Shown here piece by piece: positions 1-11,392 of a DNA stretch of 64,000 nucleotides (positions within the stretch are counted from its first letter, which is position 1; each line of letters starts with the position of its first letter). The translations under genes and the position numbers were made by a program. Source of the stretch: Dama dama (Eukaryota > Chordata > Mammalia > Artiodactyla > Cervidae); the NCBI RefSeq assembly GCF_033118175.1, contig NC_083698.1, forward strand, positions 49,889,501-49,953,500, written 5' to 3'. Below the pieces are notes generated by a model that searched no databases, was not told the origin of the DNA, and saw nothing but the letters and a program-made list of their open reading frames with translations.

Positions 1-149
1 CTATATGCATCAACACTGGTAAATCTTATACATGATATTGGGGGTGGAGTAATTAGGTAACTCCACTTAGGAAAAGATACACTTAGAGCCATTCCTTGTA
101 CTCTACATAAATATAAACTCTAAGATTTAAATGAAATCATGTAAGTACT

Positions 150-1130
150 AGAAGAAAAATTGAAGAATATCTTGACAAAATTAAATTAGGAATGCACTTT
201 CTACCTTTGATTAAAAACCCAGAGCTGTTTTAAAACAGACAAAACTAACTAACATTTATAAAAATTTCTTTGTGGCAAAACTGTAATACACAAAGTGAAA
301 GATAAAAAATCAGAGAAAAAGTTGTTATTCGTGTAATTCTAGGAATTGATATGTTAGGAATTCATTTGAAAAAGTATCTATAATCTAAGAGGAAAAATGT
401 ACCGACAACATGAAAAGCTAGCTCATAGAAAAGATAGACAAATAGTCTTAAAAATAAGAAAATATACACAACTCAAAATCCAATAGATGAATTTTTCACC
501 TATTAGGTTAGCAAAAATCTAAGGTTAATGAGACAGAGGGAAAACAGGCACATATCGTTGGATAAGTATAAAATAGCACACTTTTTCTGAAGGGCAATTT
601 AGTAATGCCTGTCAAAATTATAAATGTATTTTCCCCTTCCATCCAGGAGTCCTACTCATAGGAATTTATCCTACAGAAATACATGCACACAGAAGAAAAT
701 GGCATATGTTATTATCTGCAACATTGTATTAGTAAAAGATTAGAGAGTATCCAAAGTCCTTTAAAGAGGACTAGTTATGAAACTATGGCAGATGCATATT
801 ATAAAAAAAAAATGAGAAAGTTCTCTGTGTAAGATTATATGAAAAGATTTATACATGATGTTAAGTCCTTTTTAAATTGAAAAGTTGGGGTGGGGATAAG
901 AATACAGTTGGTTTACTTTCACTGGAAAGATTCAATAGAAGCATAGGAAGAAGGTAGAGGGAGACATAGGTTGGCTGCAACTGCGGAGAGGGGGAGAGTG
1001 GAGTAAGGCTATTCAGTATTTTATATTGTGTTGCTTTGCTTTCTGAACCTTGTATATAATTCCTACTCAAGTTAACTGACAGACCCATGATGATAAAAAG
1101 AAACAAAGTATAGAAGAACAAATACATTAT
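150..1130 (+). mobile_element. Old L1 LINE, 3' part (L1M-like)
   Basis: Read on the plus strand, this matches my memory of the end of L1 ORF2 and the following 3' region. It contains a decayed 'cacctattaggttagcaaaa' block near 500, an 'aatttatcctacagaaatac' block near 664, and the usual run of later ORF2-like segments to about 1060. The frame is broken many times, so no protein is made. The sequence upstream of about 400 is AT-rich and only weakly L1-like, so the left edge is soft, and bases 1-149 are unassigned. The level of decay suggests an insertion that predates ruminants. Confidence 0.7.
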
Positions 1131-1295
1131 AATTTCTTTTATGTGAAGTTAAAAAAGACAAAATGTAGCAGTGTTTTATTTCACGAAATACACATGAATG
1201 ATAAATGCTGTGAAATAAACTAGGATATAATAAATATAGAATTCAAAATAATTTTTACCAGGTGTGTGGGGGACAGAGGTATAGAAGAAGGAGAA

Positions 1296-1509
1296 GTGAA
1301 GTGAAGTGAAGTCACTCAGTCGTGTCCGACTCTTCACGACCCCGTGGACTGTAGCCCACCAGGCTCCTCCATCCATGGAATTCTCCAGGCAAGAATACTG
1401 GAGTGGGTTGCCATTTCCTTCTCCAGGGGATCTTCCCAACCCAGGGATCAAACCCAGGTCTACCGCACTGCAGGCAGATGCTTTAACCTCTGAGCCACCA
1501 GGGAAGCCC
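1296..1509 (-). mobile_element. Bov-tA SINE (antisense)
   Basis: This is a nearly complete tRNA-Glu-derived Bov-tA SINE on the minus strand. The plus strand reads from the GAAGT-repeat tail (about 1296-1312) through the SINE body to the tRNA head ending 'accagggaagccc'. A perfect 13-bp target-site duplication, agaagaaggagaa, flanks it at 1283-1295 and 1510-1522. That shows one clean retrotransposition event and fixes both ends. Confidence 0.95.
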
Positions 1510-1737
1510 AGAAGAAGGAGAATACAGTTTTAGAAGGAAAATAGGAAGAAAGGGAGGGAGGAAAATCTAGAAAGAAAAAGAAATAAGAAATCAATAAGGA
1601 CTATAGGAGTTTAGTAAGATTCTTGGAAGAAGAGAAAATTTAACTGGTTCTTGAAGGATGTTAATGCAAGTAAATGTAGTTTACATTAATGTATTGTTCT
1701 AGTTAATACAACATTGCATATACATAATGTCTTATTG

Positions 1738-1952
1738 GGGCTTCCCTGATAGCTCGGCTGGTAAAGAATCTGCCTGCAGTGCAGGAGACCTGGGTTCATT
1801 CCCTGGGTTGGGAAGATCGCCTGGAGGAGGGCATGGCAACCCACTCTAGTGTTCTTGCCTGGAGAATCCCCAGGGACAGAGGAGCCTGGCAGGCTGTAGT
1901 CCACAGGGTCGCAGAGTCGGGCACGACTGAGTGGCTAAGCACAGCACAGCAC
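1738..1952 (+). mobile_element. Bov-tA SINE
   Basis: Plus-strand SINE with the tRNA-like head (gcttccctgatagctcggct), a Pol III B-box-like segment near 1791, the body, and a CACAG-repeat tail near 1940. A diverged duplication may flank it (aatgtc near 1727 and again near 1953), but it is too imperfect to set exact ends. Confidence 0.92.
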
Positions 1953-2319
1953 AATGTCGTCCTGAGTGTCACACTGAAGCAGAGACGCGAGCAGGCATTC
2001 AGTAGTACAGCCAAGGCACAGAGGATGTGACGGTTCCTTGACTTACAAAACCCTGAGGGATTAATCTAGCTGGGCAGTTGAATTGGCAGTAATGAACAAT
2101 AGTTTAATAGTTTGATTATAAATGAGATTGGGGGCTTATCTCAGAAGCCATTAAATGTATGTTTGCTTATAGACAAAGACAGAGCCGAGAAATATTTGAG
2201 AGTTGAACACAACAGTGCTCCTTAGGCCCTACCCAACATTGATTTTAGCCCTAAGGCTTACCACCAACAATCTTCTATAGTACTAACACCTCCCAATCCA
2301 GCTACCCAGCGAGGTAGAT
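1953..2319. other. Unassigned sequence
   Basis: No recognisable repeat, RNA gene or coding signal. The sequence is ordinary AT-rich DNA between a SINE and an old L1. Confidence 0.5.
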
Positions 2320-2930
2320 CTATTATTTAGGAGTGTGTTGTTTAACTTCTATACATTTGTGAATTTTTCAAATTTCCATCCATCATTTTATTGTGATTTT
2401 CTAACTTCAGTCCATTGAAGTTGGAGAAAATACTTTGTAAGATTTTTGATTCTTTTAAGTTTGAGACATGTTTTTACGACTAATACATGATCTCTTCTGG
2501 AGAAGGTTCCATGTACATTAGAAAAGAATATATATTCTGATATTGGGGGAGTGTTTTATAGATGTTCTTTGTCTGTTGCTATGTTTATAATTTGATCAAG
2601 TTTTTATTTCCTTGTTGATCTCTCTAGTTGTTATATCCATTATTGAAAATAGGATTACAAAGTGTCCAACAATTATTGTTGAATTGTCTATTTATCCCTT
2701 TAATTCTGTCAGTTTTGCTTCTTGCATTTTGGAGTTCTGTTTTTAGGTACATGCATATTATCATTGTTTTACCTTCTTAATGAAATGATCCTTTTTACCA
2801 TTATGAAATGACCTTTTTGTCTCTAGTTTAACAGTTCTTATTCTTAAGTTCATTTTATCTGACAATAGTAACAGATACTCCAGCTCTTTTTAGTTACTGT
2901 TGGCATTTGTCTTCTGGGACAAAGTAGTGT
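2320..2930 (-). mobile_element. Old L1 LINE fragment (antisense ORF2)
   Basis: The plus strand carries the T-rich pattern of reverse-complemented L1 ORF2, for example 'ttctgtcagttttgcttctt' near 2705 and the following 'ttttggagttctgtttttag'. It is heavily mutated with no open frame. The boundaries are approximate. Confidence 0.65.
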
Positions 2931-3073
2931 ATAGGAAAGAAGAGGAAACTAATGTTTATAAAGCTTCTAAAACTTCCTGAACTATGCAAGAAAATTCCCA
3001 TATAAGCGGTATTCTTTAACTGATGATGATAATGCTTCCCAAGAATGAATACTTTCTGGCTTGCCTCCATGTT

Positions 3074-4082
3074 GTTCAGTTCAGTTCAGTTCAGTTGCTC
3101 AGTCGTGTCCAACTCTTTGCGACCCCATGAATCGCAGCACGCCAGGCCTCCCTGTCCATCACAAACTCCCGGAGTCCACTCAAACTCATGCCCATCGAGT
3201 CGGTGATGCCATCCAACCATCTCATCCTCTGTCTTACCCTTCTCCTCCTACCTCCAATCCCTCCCAGCATCAGGGTCTTTTCCAATGAGTTAACTCCTCG
3301 CATGAGGTGGCCAAAGTATTGGAGTTTCAGCTTCATCATCAGTCCTTCCAATGAACACCCAGGACTGATCTTTAGGATGGACTGGTTGGATCTCCTTGCA
3401 GTCCAAGGGACTCTCAAGAGTCTTCTCCAACACCATAGTTCAAAAGCATCAATTCTTCGGCGCTCAGCTTTCTTCGCAGTCCAACTCTCACATCCATACA
3501 TGACCACTGCAAAAACAATAGCCTTGACCAGATGGACCTTTGTTGGCAAAGAAATGCCTCTGCTTTTTAATATGCTATCTAGGTTAGTCATAACTTTCCT
3601 TCCAAGGAGTAAACATCTTTTAATTTCATGGCTTCAGTCACCATCTGCAGTGATTTGGGAGCCCCCCAAAATAAAGTCTGACACTGTTTCCACTGTCTCC
3701 CCATCTATTTCCCATGAAGTGATGGGATCGGGTGCCATGATCTTAGTTTTCTGAATGTTGAGCTTTAAGCCAACTTTTTCACTCTCCTCTTTCACTTTCA
3801 TCAAGAGGCTTTTCAGTTCCTCTTCACTTTCTGCCATAAGGGTGGTGTCATCTGTATATCTGAGGTTATTGATATTTCTCCCGGCAATCTTGATTCCAGC
3901 TTGTGCTTCTTCCAGCCCAGCGTTTCTCATGATGTACTCTGCATATAAGTTAAATAAGCAGGGTGACAATATACAGCCTTGACGTACTCCTTTTCCTATT
4001 TGGAACCAGTCTGTTGTTCCATGTCCTGTTCTAACTGTTGCTCCCTGACCTGCATACAGGTTTCTCAAGAGGCAGGTCAGGT
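3074..4082 (-). mobile_element. BovB LINE, 5'-truncated (antisense)
   Basis: This is the 3' third of a BovB (RTE clade) LINE on the minus strand. The plus strand begins with the reverse complement of the ACTGA-repeat 3' end and runs back into the reverse transcriptase (RT) domain, stopping near 4082. On the minus strand, two coding blocks survive: RT motifs at 3634-4068 and the C-terminal region at 3091-3591. Indels around 3600-3640 separate them. The RT catalytic box reads YTDD instead of YADD, while the preceding RQGCILSP motif is intact. BovB is typically about 3 kb, so most of the element is missing and it cannot be autonomous. Confidence 0.95.
3634..4068 (-). pseudogene. BovB reverse transcriptase fragment
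   Basis: A 144-codon open stretch encodes the middle of the BovB RT domain. Visible landmarks are the [19 protein letters not shown] region (RT motif B equivalent) and RYTDDTTLM (motif C, normally YADD). It ends in a stop where the frame breaks near 3634. The remainder of the protein resumes in another frame at 3091-3591 with the CESW and [16 protein letters not shown] segments typical of the BovB C-terminus. There is no N-terminal endonuclease, so this is a dead fragment. Confidence 0.9.
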
Positions 4083-4334
4083 TGTTACTATATAATAAAG
4101 TCCTAAGTTTTGATAGAGAAGGTATAGAGTATTTTAAAACCAGAAAAATCTCATTCTATGACATTAAAATTAGTAAAAATCATTCAATTGCATACCTACT
4201 AAATGTTGATGGGCCATGATTATGTTTACAGTTCAACATAATAGACCAGATACAACCTTTAGAAACACGTGATTTGGAATATGACTGATGTAGAAAATGG
4301 GTACACACTTTCACTCATATCCCTCAATAAATAA

Positions 4335-4832
4335 TTGATGTAGGTATGACCCTGACTTACAGTTGTTTAACTTATAATTTTTCAGCTTTATGATGGCATG
4401 AAAGTGATATGCATTTCAAACCATACTTTGACTCTTGCATTTTCATCTTTTCCCTGGTTAGTGACATACATTTGATCTTCTCTTGAAATGCTGGGCAGTG
4501 GCATGCTGCAGCTTCCAGTCAGCCTTCAATCACAAGAGTAAACAATCAGTACATTTATAACTATTCTGTATCCATACAACCATTCTGTTTTTTACTTTCA
4601 GTATAGTATTCAACAATTACTTGAGACATTCAACACTTATAAAATTGGCTTGGTGTTAGATGATTTTCCCAACTGCAGGTTAATGTTAGTGTTCTGAGCA
4701 TGTTTAAGGTAGGCTGGGCTATGACGTTCAGAAGGTTTGGTGTATTAAGTGTATTTTTGACTGAATCATATTTTCAACCCATAATGGATTTACTGGGTTG
4801 TAACCCCATTGTAAGTTGAAGAAGATCTGCAT
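4335..4832. mobile_element. Non-autonomous DNA transposon (Tigger-like)
   Basis: From memory this matches a widespread short mammalian DNA transposon of the Tc1-mariner/Tigger group. Landmarks are 'ctgacttacagttgtttaac' near 4350, 'ccatacaaccattctgtttt' near 4573, 'ggcttggtgttagatgattt' near 4646, and an end reading 'taaccccattgtaagttga' near 4801. There is no transposase frame. The terminal inverted repeats are decayed, so orientation is not assigned. An MLT1-type LTR abuts it on the right. Confidence 0.75.
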
Positions 4833-5690
4833 TAGCTTTCTATTGCTGCTATAACAAATTACCAGAGATTTAGTGGCTTAAAAAAGTACAAATATATAGG
4901 GCTTCCTTGATGGCTCAGTGGTAAAGAATCTGCCTGCCAATGTAGGAGACGCAAGTTCGATCCCTGATCTGGGAAGATCCCACATTCCGTGGAGCCACTA
5001 AGCGCATATGCCGTAACTCTTGAGCCCGTGCTCTAGAGCCAGGACTAGAGCTACGCAGCCCGTGTGCCACAGCTGCTGAAGCCTGTGTGCCCTGGAGCCC
5101 ATGTTCCCAACAGGAGACGCCATCGGAATGAGAAGCCCGAGCACCACAACCAGAAAGTAGCCCTCACTCACAGCAACTAGAGATCCAGCACCAAAGAAGA
5201 TCCAGCACCACCAGAAATAATAAATAAATAGATAGTATTTAAAAAATACAGGTGTATTATTTTACAGTTCTGTAGGTTGGAAGTCCTAGAGGGTTCTCAC
5301 TGGACTGAAAAGATATCAGCATGATGCACTCCTTCCTGGAAGATCTAGGGGAGAATTTGTTTCTTTGCCTTTTCCATTTCCTAGAGGCTGCCTGAATTCC
5401 TTGACTCATGGATCCCTTACTCCATCTCCAAAGCCAGCAACTTAGCATCTCCCTGACCTTGCTTCATCATCATATCACTTTCTCTGACTACATGTGGAGA
5501 AGGTTCTCTGCTCTACTTGGAAAAGTGATTAGATTGGACTCATCTCAATATTCCAGCATATTTTCCCATTTCAAGGTCCTTGACCTTAATCACACCTGAA
5601 ACTTCTTTGTTTCATGTAAGGTAACATATTCATAGGTCCTGGGGATTATGACATGAATATCTTTGAGGGATTTATTGTGCCTGTCACAGT
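4833..5690 (-). mobile_element. MLT1-type LTR (ERVL-MaLR), antisense, split
   Basis: The plus strand reads as the reverse complement of a mammalian MaLR solo LTR. The first part is 'ctttctattgctgctataac' through 'gtggcttaaaa' (4833-4898). The rest resumes after an inserted SINE at about 5246, with 'cagttctgtaggttggaagt', and closes with 'attgtgcctgtcacagt' at 5690. No internal viral genes are present. The CHR-2 SINE at 4899-5245 inserted later. Confidence 0.85.
4899..5245 (+). mobile_element. CHR-2-type tRNA-derived SINE
   Basis: Plus-strand SINE with a tRNA-Glu-like head (gggcttccttgatggctcag), followed by the repetitive 'gagccactaagcgc' and 'agcaccacaaccagaaagta' body. It ends in an AAATA-rich tail near 5215-5235. 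This is the cetartiodactyl CHR family rather than Bov-tA, because it lacks the Bov-A body. It sits inside the MLT1-type LTR, so it is younger than that LTR. Confidence 0.85.
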
Positions 5691-6015
5691 AGGGAAAGTT
5701 AATGAATTCTAAAACCAGTAAGTAAATGGTTGATGGGGAATGCAGATTATATGTAGCTCTCAAAGGAAACTAACTTAACTTTAAACCAAGAGATTGGCTC
5801 ATCCCCTTAGAGTCATACGCACATTTACTGTCACCAACAGTGGGACACCAGGCATGACAGGCCCACAGTGACAGTGCCTTTCAGTGCTATGCACGATGTT
5901 GTTCACAATGTCACTTAAGAGGAATTCCTGTTAAGAATTTAAACTTGAACATAATTCAGGAGGCCCAGTTTTAACCTCCAGTATATAGGAAATATAGGAG
6001 TTAGAGGATTAAACG
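5691..6015. other. Unassigned sequence
   Basis: About 325 bp between the LTR and a SINE pair. I see no repeat family or gene signal. Confidence 0.5.
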
Positions 6016-6208
6016 ATGTGTGTGTCTGTGTTTGTGAGTCACTCAGTTGTGTCTGACTCTTTGCAACTCCATGGACTGTAGCCTGCCAGGCTCCTCCATC
6101 CATGGAATTCTCCAGGCAAGAATGCTGGAATGAGAGGGGATCTTCCTGACCCAGAGATTGAACCCAGGTCTCCTGCACTGCAGGCAGATTCTTTACTGTC
6201 TGAGCCGC
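6016..6208 (-). mobile_element. Bov-tA SINE (antisense), TG-rich tail
   Basis: The plus strand starts with a TG-rich tail, then runs through the Bov-A body to the tRNA head, stopping at 'gtctgagccgc' without the final 'accagggaagccc'. About 20 bp is missing internally near 6137. A second antisense copy follows directly. Confidence 0.88.
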
Positions 6209-6215
6209 TTGCTAG

Positions 6216-6362
6216 CTAGCTAAGTCACTGCAGTCATGTTAGACTCTTCGTGACGCTATGGACTGTGGCATGCCAGGCTCCTCAGTCCATAGCATTCTCC
6301 AGGCAAGAATACTGGGATGGGTTGCCATTTCCTCCTCCAGGTCTGAGCCACTAGGAAAGCCC
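6216..6362 (-). mobile_element. Bov-tA SINE (antisense), internally deleted
   Basis: A second antisense SINE with tail 'gctagctagctaagtcact' and body to 'cctcctccag' at 6340. It then jumps directly to the head end 'gtctgagccactaggaaagc'. The middle of the tRNA-related region is deleted. No clear target-site duplication was found for either member of the pair. Confidence 0.85.
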
Positions 6363-6660
6363 AGTTTAAAGGATACCACAAGGAAATAGACAAATCAAGG
6401 ATATGGGATATTTTGCAAGACAGTTTGTCTTATCTCAAGTCTGTATTGTAGTGGAAAAAGGAAGAGGGAATTGTAATTGTTTTAGATTAAGGGAGATAAA
6501 GCAACTAAAGACAATGCATGGTTCTTGATTAGCTCTTGGTATGAAAGTAAAAAGCTATACAATGTGTTTTGGAAAGAGGTAACAATATTTAAATACAGAC
6601 TGGGAAATAGGTGACATTAAGATGTTTTCCAAATTTACTAGATGTGATTACTGTCCAATG

Positions 6661-6889
6661 GCGCTTCCCAGGGGCGCTAGTGGTAAAGAAGCCACCTGCC
6701 AATGCAGGACATGTAAGAGACACGGGTTCAGTCCCTGGGTCAGGAAGACTCTCCTGGAGGAGGGCATGGCAATCCACTCCAGTATTCTTGCCTGGAGAAT
6801 CCCAAGGACAGAGGAGCCTGGTGGGCTACAGTCCACAGGGTCACAGAGTCAGACATGACTGAAGCAACTTAGCACACACATGCGCACAG
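6661..6889 (+). mobile_element. Bov-tA SINE
   Basis: Complete plus-strand Bov-tA with head, body and a CACA-rich tail. It is flanked by near-identical duplications, tactgtccaat (6649-6659) and tactgtcaat (6890-6899), which differ by one base gap. Confidence 0.93.
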
Positions 6890-7717
6890 TACTGTCAATA
6901 GCTGGGAGAATGCTCTTATTTTTCTATAAATGTATACTAAAGCAGTTAGGTTGAAGCATCAGAATATTTATAATTTATTTTATAAGGGTTCAAGGGAAAA
7001 AACATATAGAAGAAACAAATACGGCCAAGTGTTAGTGATGTAGGACATCTCTAGGTGATATTTTGCTATTTCTACTTTTCTGTGTTAATAAACATCTTAA
7101 TGTTAGCAAACTTTTAAATATCCAATATAAAAGTACATATGCACATAACTTAATTGCATTATAACCTGTTGGAGATAATGATGTTGTCATTACAGAAATA
7201 GTGTCATCTGTAGGAATAGTGAGAAAAAGGGAAAGGTTTAGAAATAAACACTTGTCAGCTTTATCTAGTCTCTTCTTTTCTCATCATTCTAGGAGACAGA
7301 CCTATTTTTCTCCTCATATTTTTTTTTTAAGAAAGAAAAATATTTTCTAGAGTTACTATAACATGATGAATTTTTTTTAGAACATCAGGTTTTTTTTTTT
7401 TTTTCCAGTATGCTTAGAGGTCTCACTAAACCTTATACAGTCTGTATGTTGGGCACCAGTGTGTCCTAGGAAGATAATCAGTCCAGTTCTGAAATGGGAA
7501 AAGTATGTTTCATTCATTTATCATGTGATAAAACTGCCAATACAAGTGACTGCAGGGAAGTCAATGGATCACTTGAAGGACTCATCTAACTTTACTTCAA
7601 TCAAGGGTATCAGGCATCCAATAAACTGTTACTGTTGTGAGGCACCTGGACTTCTTGATGTGTGGATGACACAGCTGGAAAAGCCCTCTTCTTAATGCCA
7701 CCTTTATGCTCAGTTGT
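6890..7717. other. Unassigned sequence with poly-T runs
   Basis: About 0.8 kb with no recognised repeat. It contains T-runs near 7318-7330 and 7390-7405 that could be remnants of antisense poly(A) tails, but no adjacent element is recognisable. Confidence 0.45.
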
Positions 7718-7833
7718 TCATGGAGTGGATTCTTATTTCCTTCTCCAGGGAATCTTTTCACCACAGGGACTGAACTCACATCTCCTGCGTCTCCTGCATT
7801 GGCAGGCAGATTCTTTACCCTTGAGCCACCAAT
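7718..7833 (-). mobile_element. Bov-tA SINE fragment (antisense)
   Basis: Antisense Bov-tA remnant from 'ggagtggattcttatttcct' to 'cttgagccacc'. Both the 3' tail half and the extreme 5' end are missing. It butts directly against the 5' end of a BovB fragment with no intervening host DNA. Confidence 0.8.
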
Positions 7834-8590
7834 CCTAAAAGATGATGCTGTGAAAATGCTGCACTCAATATGCCAGCAAATTTGGAAAACTCAGGAGTGG
7901 CTACAGGACTGGAAAAGGTCAGTTTTTATTCCAATCCCAAAGAAAGGCATTGCCCAAGAATGCTCAAACTATCACACAGTTGCACTCATCTCACACGCTA
8001 GCAAAGTAATGATCAAAATTCTTCAAGCCAGCCTTCAGCAGTATGTGAACAGTGAACTCCCAGATGTTCAAGCTGGATTTAGAAAAGGCAGAGGAACCAG
8101 AGATCAAATTGGCAACATCTGTTGGATCATCAAAAAAGCAAGAGAGTTCAAGAAAAACATCTACTTCTGCTTTATTGACTATGCCAAAGTCTTTGACTGT
8201 GTGGATCACCACAAACTGTGGAAAATTCTTCAAGAAATGGGAATCCCAGATCACCTGACTTGCTTCCTGAGAAATCTGCATGCAGGTCAGGAAGCAACAG
8301 TTAGAACTGGACATGGAACAACAATCTGGTTCCAAATTGGGAAAGGAGTACATCTAAGCTGTATATTGCCACCCTGCTTATTTAACTTATATGCAGAATA
8401 CATCATGAGAAATGCTGGACTGGATGAAGCACAAACCAGAATCGAGATTGCTGGGAGAAATATCAATAACCTCAGATATGCAGATGACACTACCCTTATG
8501 GCAGAAAGTGAAGGAGAACTAAAGAGCCTCTTGATGAAAGTGAAAGAGGAGAGTGAAAAAGTCGGTTTAAAACTCAACATTCAAAAATGA
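7834..8590 (+). pseudogene. BovB reverse transcriptase fragment
   Basis: The frame is open through most of the RT domain: FIPIPKKG, DVQAGFRKGRGTRDQI, YFCFIDYAKVFDCVDHHKL (motif A with the catalytic Asp) and RYADDTTLMAES (motif C, intact YADD). The expected RQGCILSP motif instead reads HLSCILPP. The open frame extends upstream to 7706, so about 43 N-terminal codons are antisense SINE sequence. Translation would stop at 8588-8590, before the C-terminal domain, which continues in another frame at 8587-9039. It is non-autonomous and there is no evidence of expression. Confidence 0.9.
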
Positions 8591-9265
8591 AGATCATGGC
8601 ATCCAGTCCCATCACTTCATGGCAAACAGATGGGGAAATAATGGAAACAGTGAGAGACTTCTTTTTTTTTTTGAACTCCAAAATCACTGCAGATGGTGAC
8701 TGCAGCCATCAAATTAAAAGACACTTACTCCTTGGAAGGAAAGTTATGACCAACCTAGACAGCATATTAAAAAGAGACATCATTTTGCCAACAGAGGTCC
8801 GTCTAGTCAAAGCTATAGTTTTTCCAGTAGTCATGTATGGATGTGAGAGTTGGACTATAAAGACAGCTGAATGCCGAAGAATTGATGTTTTTGAACTGTG
8901 GTGTTGGAGAAGACTCTTGAGAGTCCCTTGGACTGCAAGGAGATCCAACCAGTCCATCTTAAAAGACATCAGTCCTGGGTGTTCTTTGGAAGGACTGATG
9001 CTGAATCTGAAACTCCAATACTCTGGTCACCTGATGTGAACAACTGACTCACTGGAAAAGACCCTGATGCTGGGAAAGATTGAAGGCAGGAGGAGAAGGG
9101 GATGACAGAGGATGAGATGCTTGGATGGCATCACCGGCTCCTTGGACAGGAATTTGAGTAGGCTCTGGGAGCTGGTGATGGACAGGGAGGCCTGGTGTGC
9201 TGCAGTCCATGGGGTTGCAAAAAGTCAGACACGACTGAGTGACTGAACTGAACTGAATTGAAAAG
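7834..9265 (+). mobile_element. BovB LINE, 5'-truncated
   Basis: The longest BovB copy here, on the plus strand. It starts in ORF2 near 'aatcctaaaagatgatgctg' and ends at the characteristic ACTGA-repeat 3' end near 9255. The RT domain is the best preserved in the window, but a stop at 8588 and an oligo-T expansion near 8660-8672 break the frame. It lacks the 5' region and endonuclease. It shares unusual RT motif changes with the copy at 56081-57172. Confidence 0.96.
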
Positions 9266-9589
9266 ATACTTGTTGAGGGCTCCCCAGACAGATATTGCAG
9301 GAGTTACTAGAGACCCCTGGTGGCAGCATAAAGGGGAAACAGCTCACCCAAAACTCCAGACTCTAGTTTGGAAATTAGAGTAAATGCAAACTGAAACCAC
9401 CTTCTTTAAGTCTCATTTACATCTCTGACCTTTCCATTTAATTTTTGTTCTTCCCATTCTTTAAAATTTTGTCATTATTTAAAGGCTTTTTTCATGCCTC
9501 TCTTCTCATTTTTATATTCTCACTAAATGATCACACCCCATTCACCGAAAGTTGACCGACCTTGTGCTCATACGTCCTACTCCCTGCTT
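9266..9589. other. Unassigned spacer between BovB copies
   Basis: About 325 bp separating a plus-strand and a minus-strand BovB. No feature recognised. Confidence 0.5.
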
Positions 9590-10502
9590 TGTTGTTGTTC
9601 CGTCGCTAAGTCACGTCCAACTCTGTGTGACCCCATGGACTGCAGCGTGCCAGGCCTCCCTGTCCTTCACTGTCTCCCGAGGTTTGCTCAAATTCATGTT
9701 CATTGAGTCAGAGATGCTATCTAACCATCGCATTCTCTGCTGCCCCCTTCTCCTCTTGCCTTCAATCTTTCTCTCATGGAGTCTTTTCCAATGAGTTGGT
9801 TGTTCGTGTCAGGTGGCCAAAGTATTGGAGCTTCAGCTTCAGCATCAGTCCTTCCAATGAATATTTAGTGTTGATATCCTTTGAGATTAACAGGTTTGAT
9901 CTTCTTGCAGTCGAAGGAATCCTCAAGTCTTCTGCAGCACCACAGTTCAAAAGCGTCAATTCTTTGGCACTCAACCTTCTTTATGGTACAACTTTCATGT
10001 CCATACATGACTATTGGAGAAACCATAGCTTTGTCTATACAGACCTTTATGGCAGTGATTTCTCTCCTTTTTAATATGCTGTCTACATTTGCCTAACTTT
10101 TCTTCCAAGGAGCAAGGGTCTTTTAATTTTGTGGCTGCAGTCACCATCCACAGTGATTTTGGAGCCCAAGAAAATAAAATCTGTCACTGTCCACTTTTTC
10201 CCCTTCTATTTGCCTTGAAGTTATGGGACCAGATGCCATGATCTTAGTTTTTTTAATGTTGAGTTTTAAGGCAGCCTTTTCACTCTCCTCTTTCACCCTC
10301 AAGAGTCTCTTTAGTTCCTTGTCAGTTTCTGCCATTAGAGTGGTATCATCTGCATATCTAAGGTTTGTCGTACTCCTTTCCCATTTTGAACCAGTTAATT
10401 GTTGCATGTCTGGTTCTTATTGTTGCTTCTTGACCTGCATACAGGTTTCTTGGGAGATGGGTAAGGTAGTCTGGTATTCCTATCTCTAAGAATTTCCCAT
10501 AG
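9590..10502 (-). mobile_element. Older BovB LINE (antisense), internally deleted
   Basis: A diverged antisense BovB. The plus strand starts at 'gttgttgttccgtcgctaag' (the 3' end) and runs back through the C-terminal and RT regions. At about 10363 it jumps from 'atatctaaggttt' to 'gtcgtactcc', skipping roughly 150 bp that other copies have between these points. A YADD box is still legible on the minus strand. The many substitutions make it the oldest sizeable BovB in the window. Confidence 0.92.
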
Positions 10503-10879
10503 ATAGCTCTTAAACTCAGCATACAAAAGAAAGCTCCTTGGGCAAACTTGCTAATCCTATATTTCCTATTTTAAGAAATGCTGTCATAATACAGCCAAGC
10601 CAGAAGGCTTATACTTCAATAAAGCAAATAAATACAAAGAGTCTTGCACACTTGCCATTGTTCCAAGCACAGGGATAAGTGTTGGAATGAAGAAAATAAA
10701 AACATATCTTAGAGTGGAGTGAAAAAAAAAACAGACCCTTTCATGTGATAGAGGAATGTATATCCTGCTTTGGGAGTTCCGAGGAAAGAAATCTAACCCA
10801 CCCTGAGATGGAAGGAATCAAGATAAAGGATTCCTTAAAGAAATTACTAGCAAGCTATGTATTGTACACAGTAAGAATT
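10503..10879. other. Unassigned sequence
   Basis: About 375 bp with no recognisable family or coding signal. It contains a short A-run near 10722. Confidence 0.5.
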
Positions 10880-11079
10880 TGTATTATGGGCTGAATTTTG
10901 TTCCCTGCTACCCCAAATTGAAGTCCTAACCTCCAATACTTCAGAATGTGATTATGTTTGGAGACAGAGTCTTTAAAGAGATAATTAAGCTAAAATGAGG
11001 TTATTAGGGTAACCCTAATCCAATATGACTTATGTCCTTATAAAAAGAGGAAATTTGGACACAGATGGGAGAACAGTGT
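10880..11079 (+). mobile_element. MLT1/MST-type LTR fragment (ERVL-MaLR)
   Basis: The plus strand carries the first part of a MaLR LTR: 'tgtattatgggctgaatttt', 'aattgaagtcctaacctcca', 'taaccctaatccaatatgac' and 'gtccttataaaaagaggaaa'. It stops at a Bov-tA insertion and does not resume afterwards, so the rest was lost. It has no internal viral coding region. Confidence 0.85.
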
Positions 11080-11298
11080 GGGGCTTCCCAGGTGGTGCTA
11101 GTGGTAAAGAACCTGCCTGCCAAAGTAGGAGACATCAGAGATGCAGGTTCAGTTTCTGGGTTGCGAAGATCCCATGGAGGAGGGCATGGCAACCCACGTA
11201 TTTTTGCCTGGGAAAGTCCCATGGATAGAGGAACCTAGAAGGCTACAGTCCACGGAATCACAAAAGAGTCCAACTTGACTCAGTGACTAAACAACAAC
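11080..11298 (+). mobile_element. Bov-tA SINE
   Basis: Plus-strand SINE with head (gggcttcccaggtggtgcta), body and an ACAAC-rich tail. It is moderately diverged. It interrupts the end of the MLT1-type LTR fragment. No clear flanking duplication. Confidence 0.92.
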
Positions 11299-11392
11299 CA
11301 CCTCAACAAAAGAAAACTAGTTTACTCACTGCAGTCTATCAACAAATCCCAATAAGACAGTTATTAAATTACAGTACTATAGAATCCCCTGG

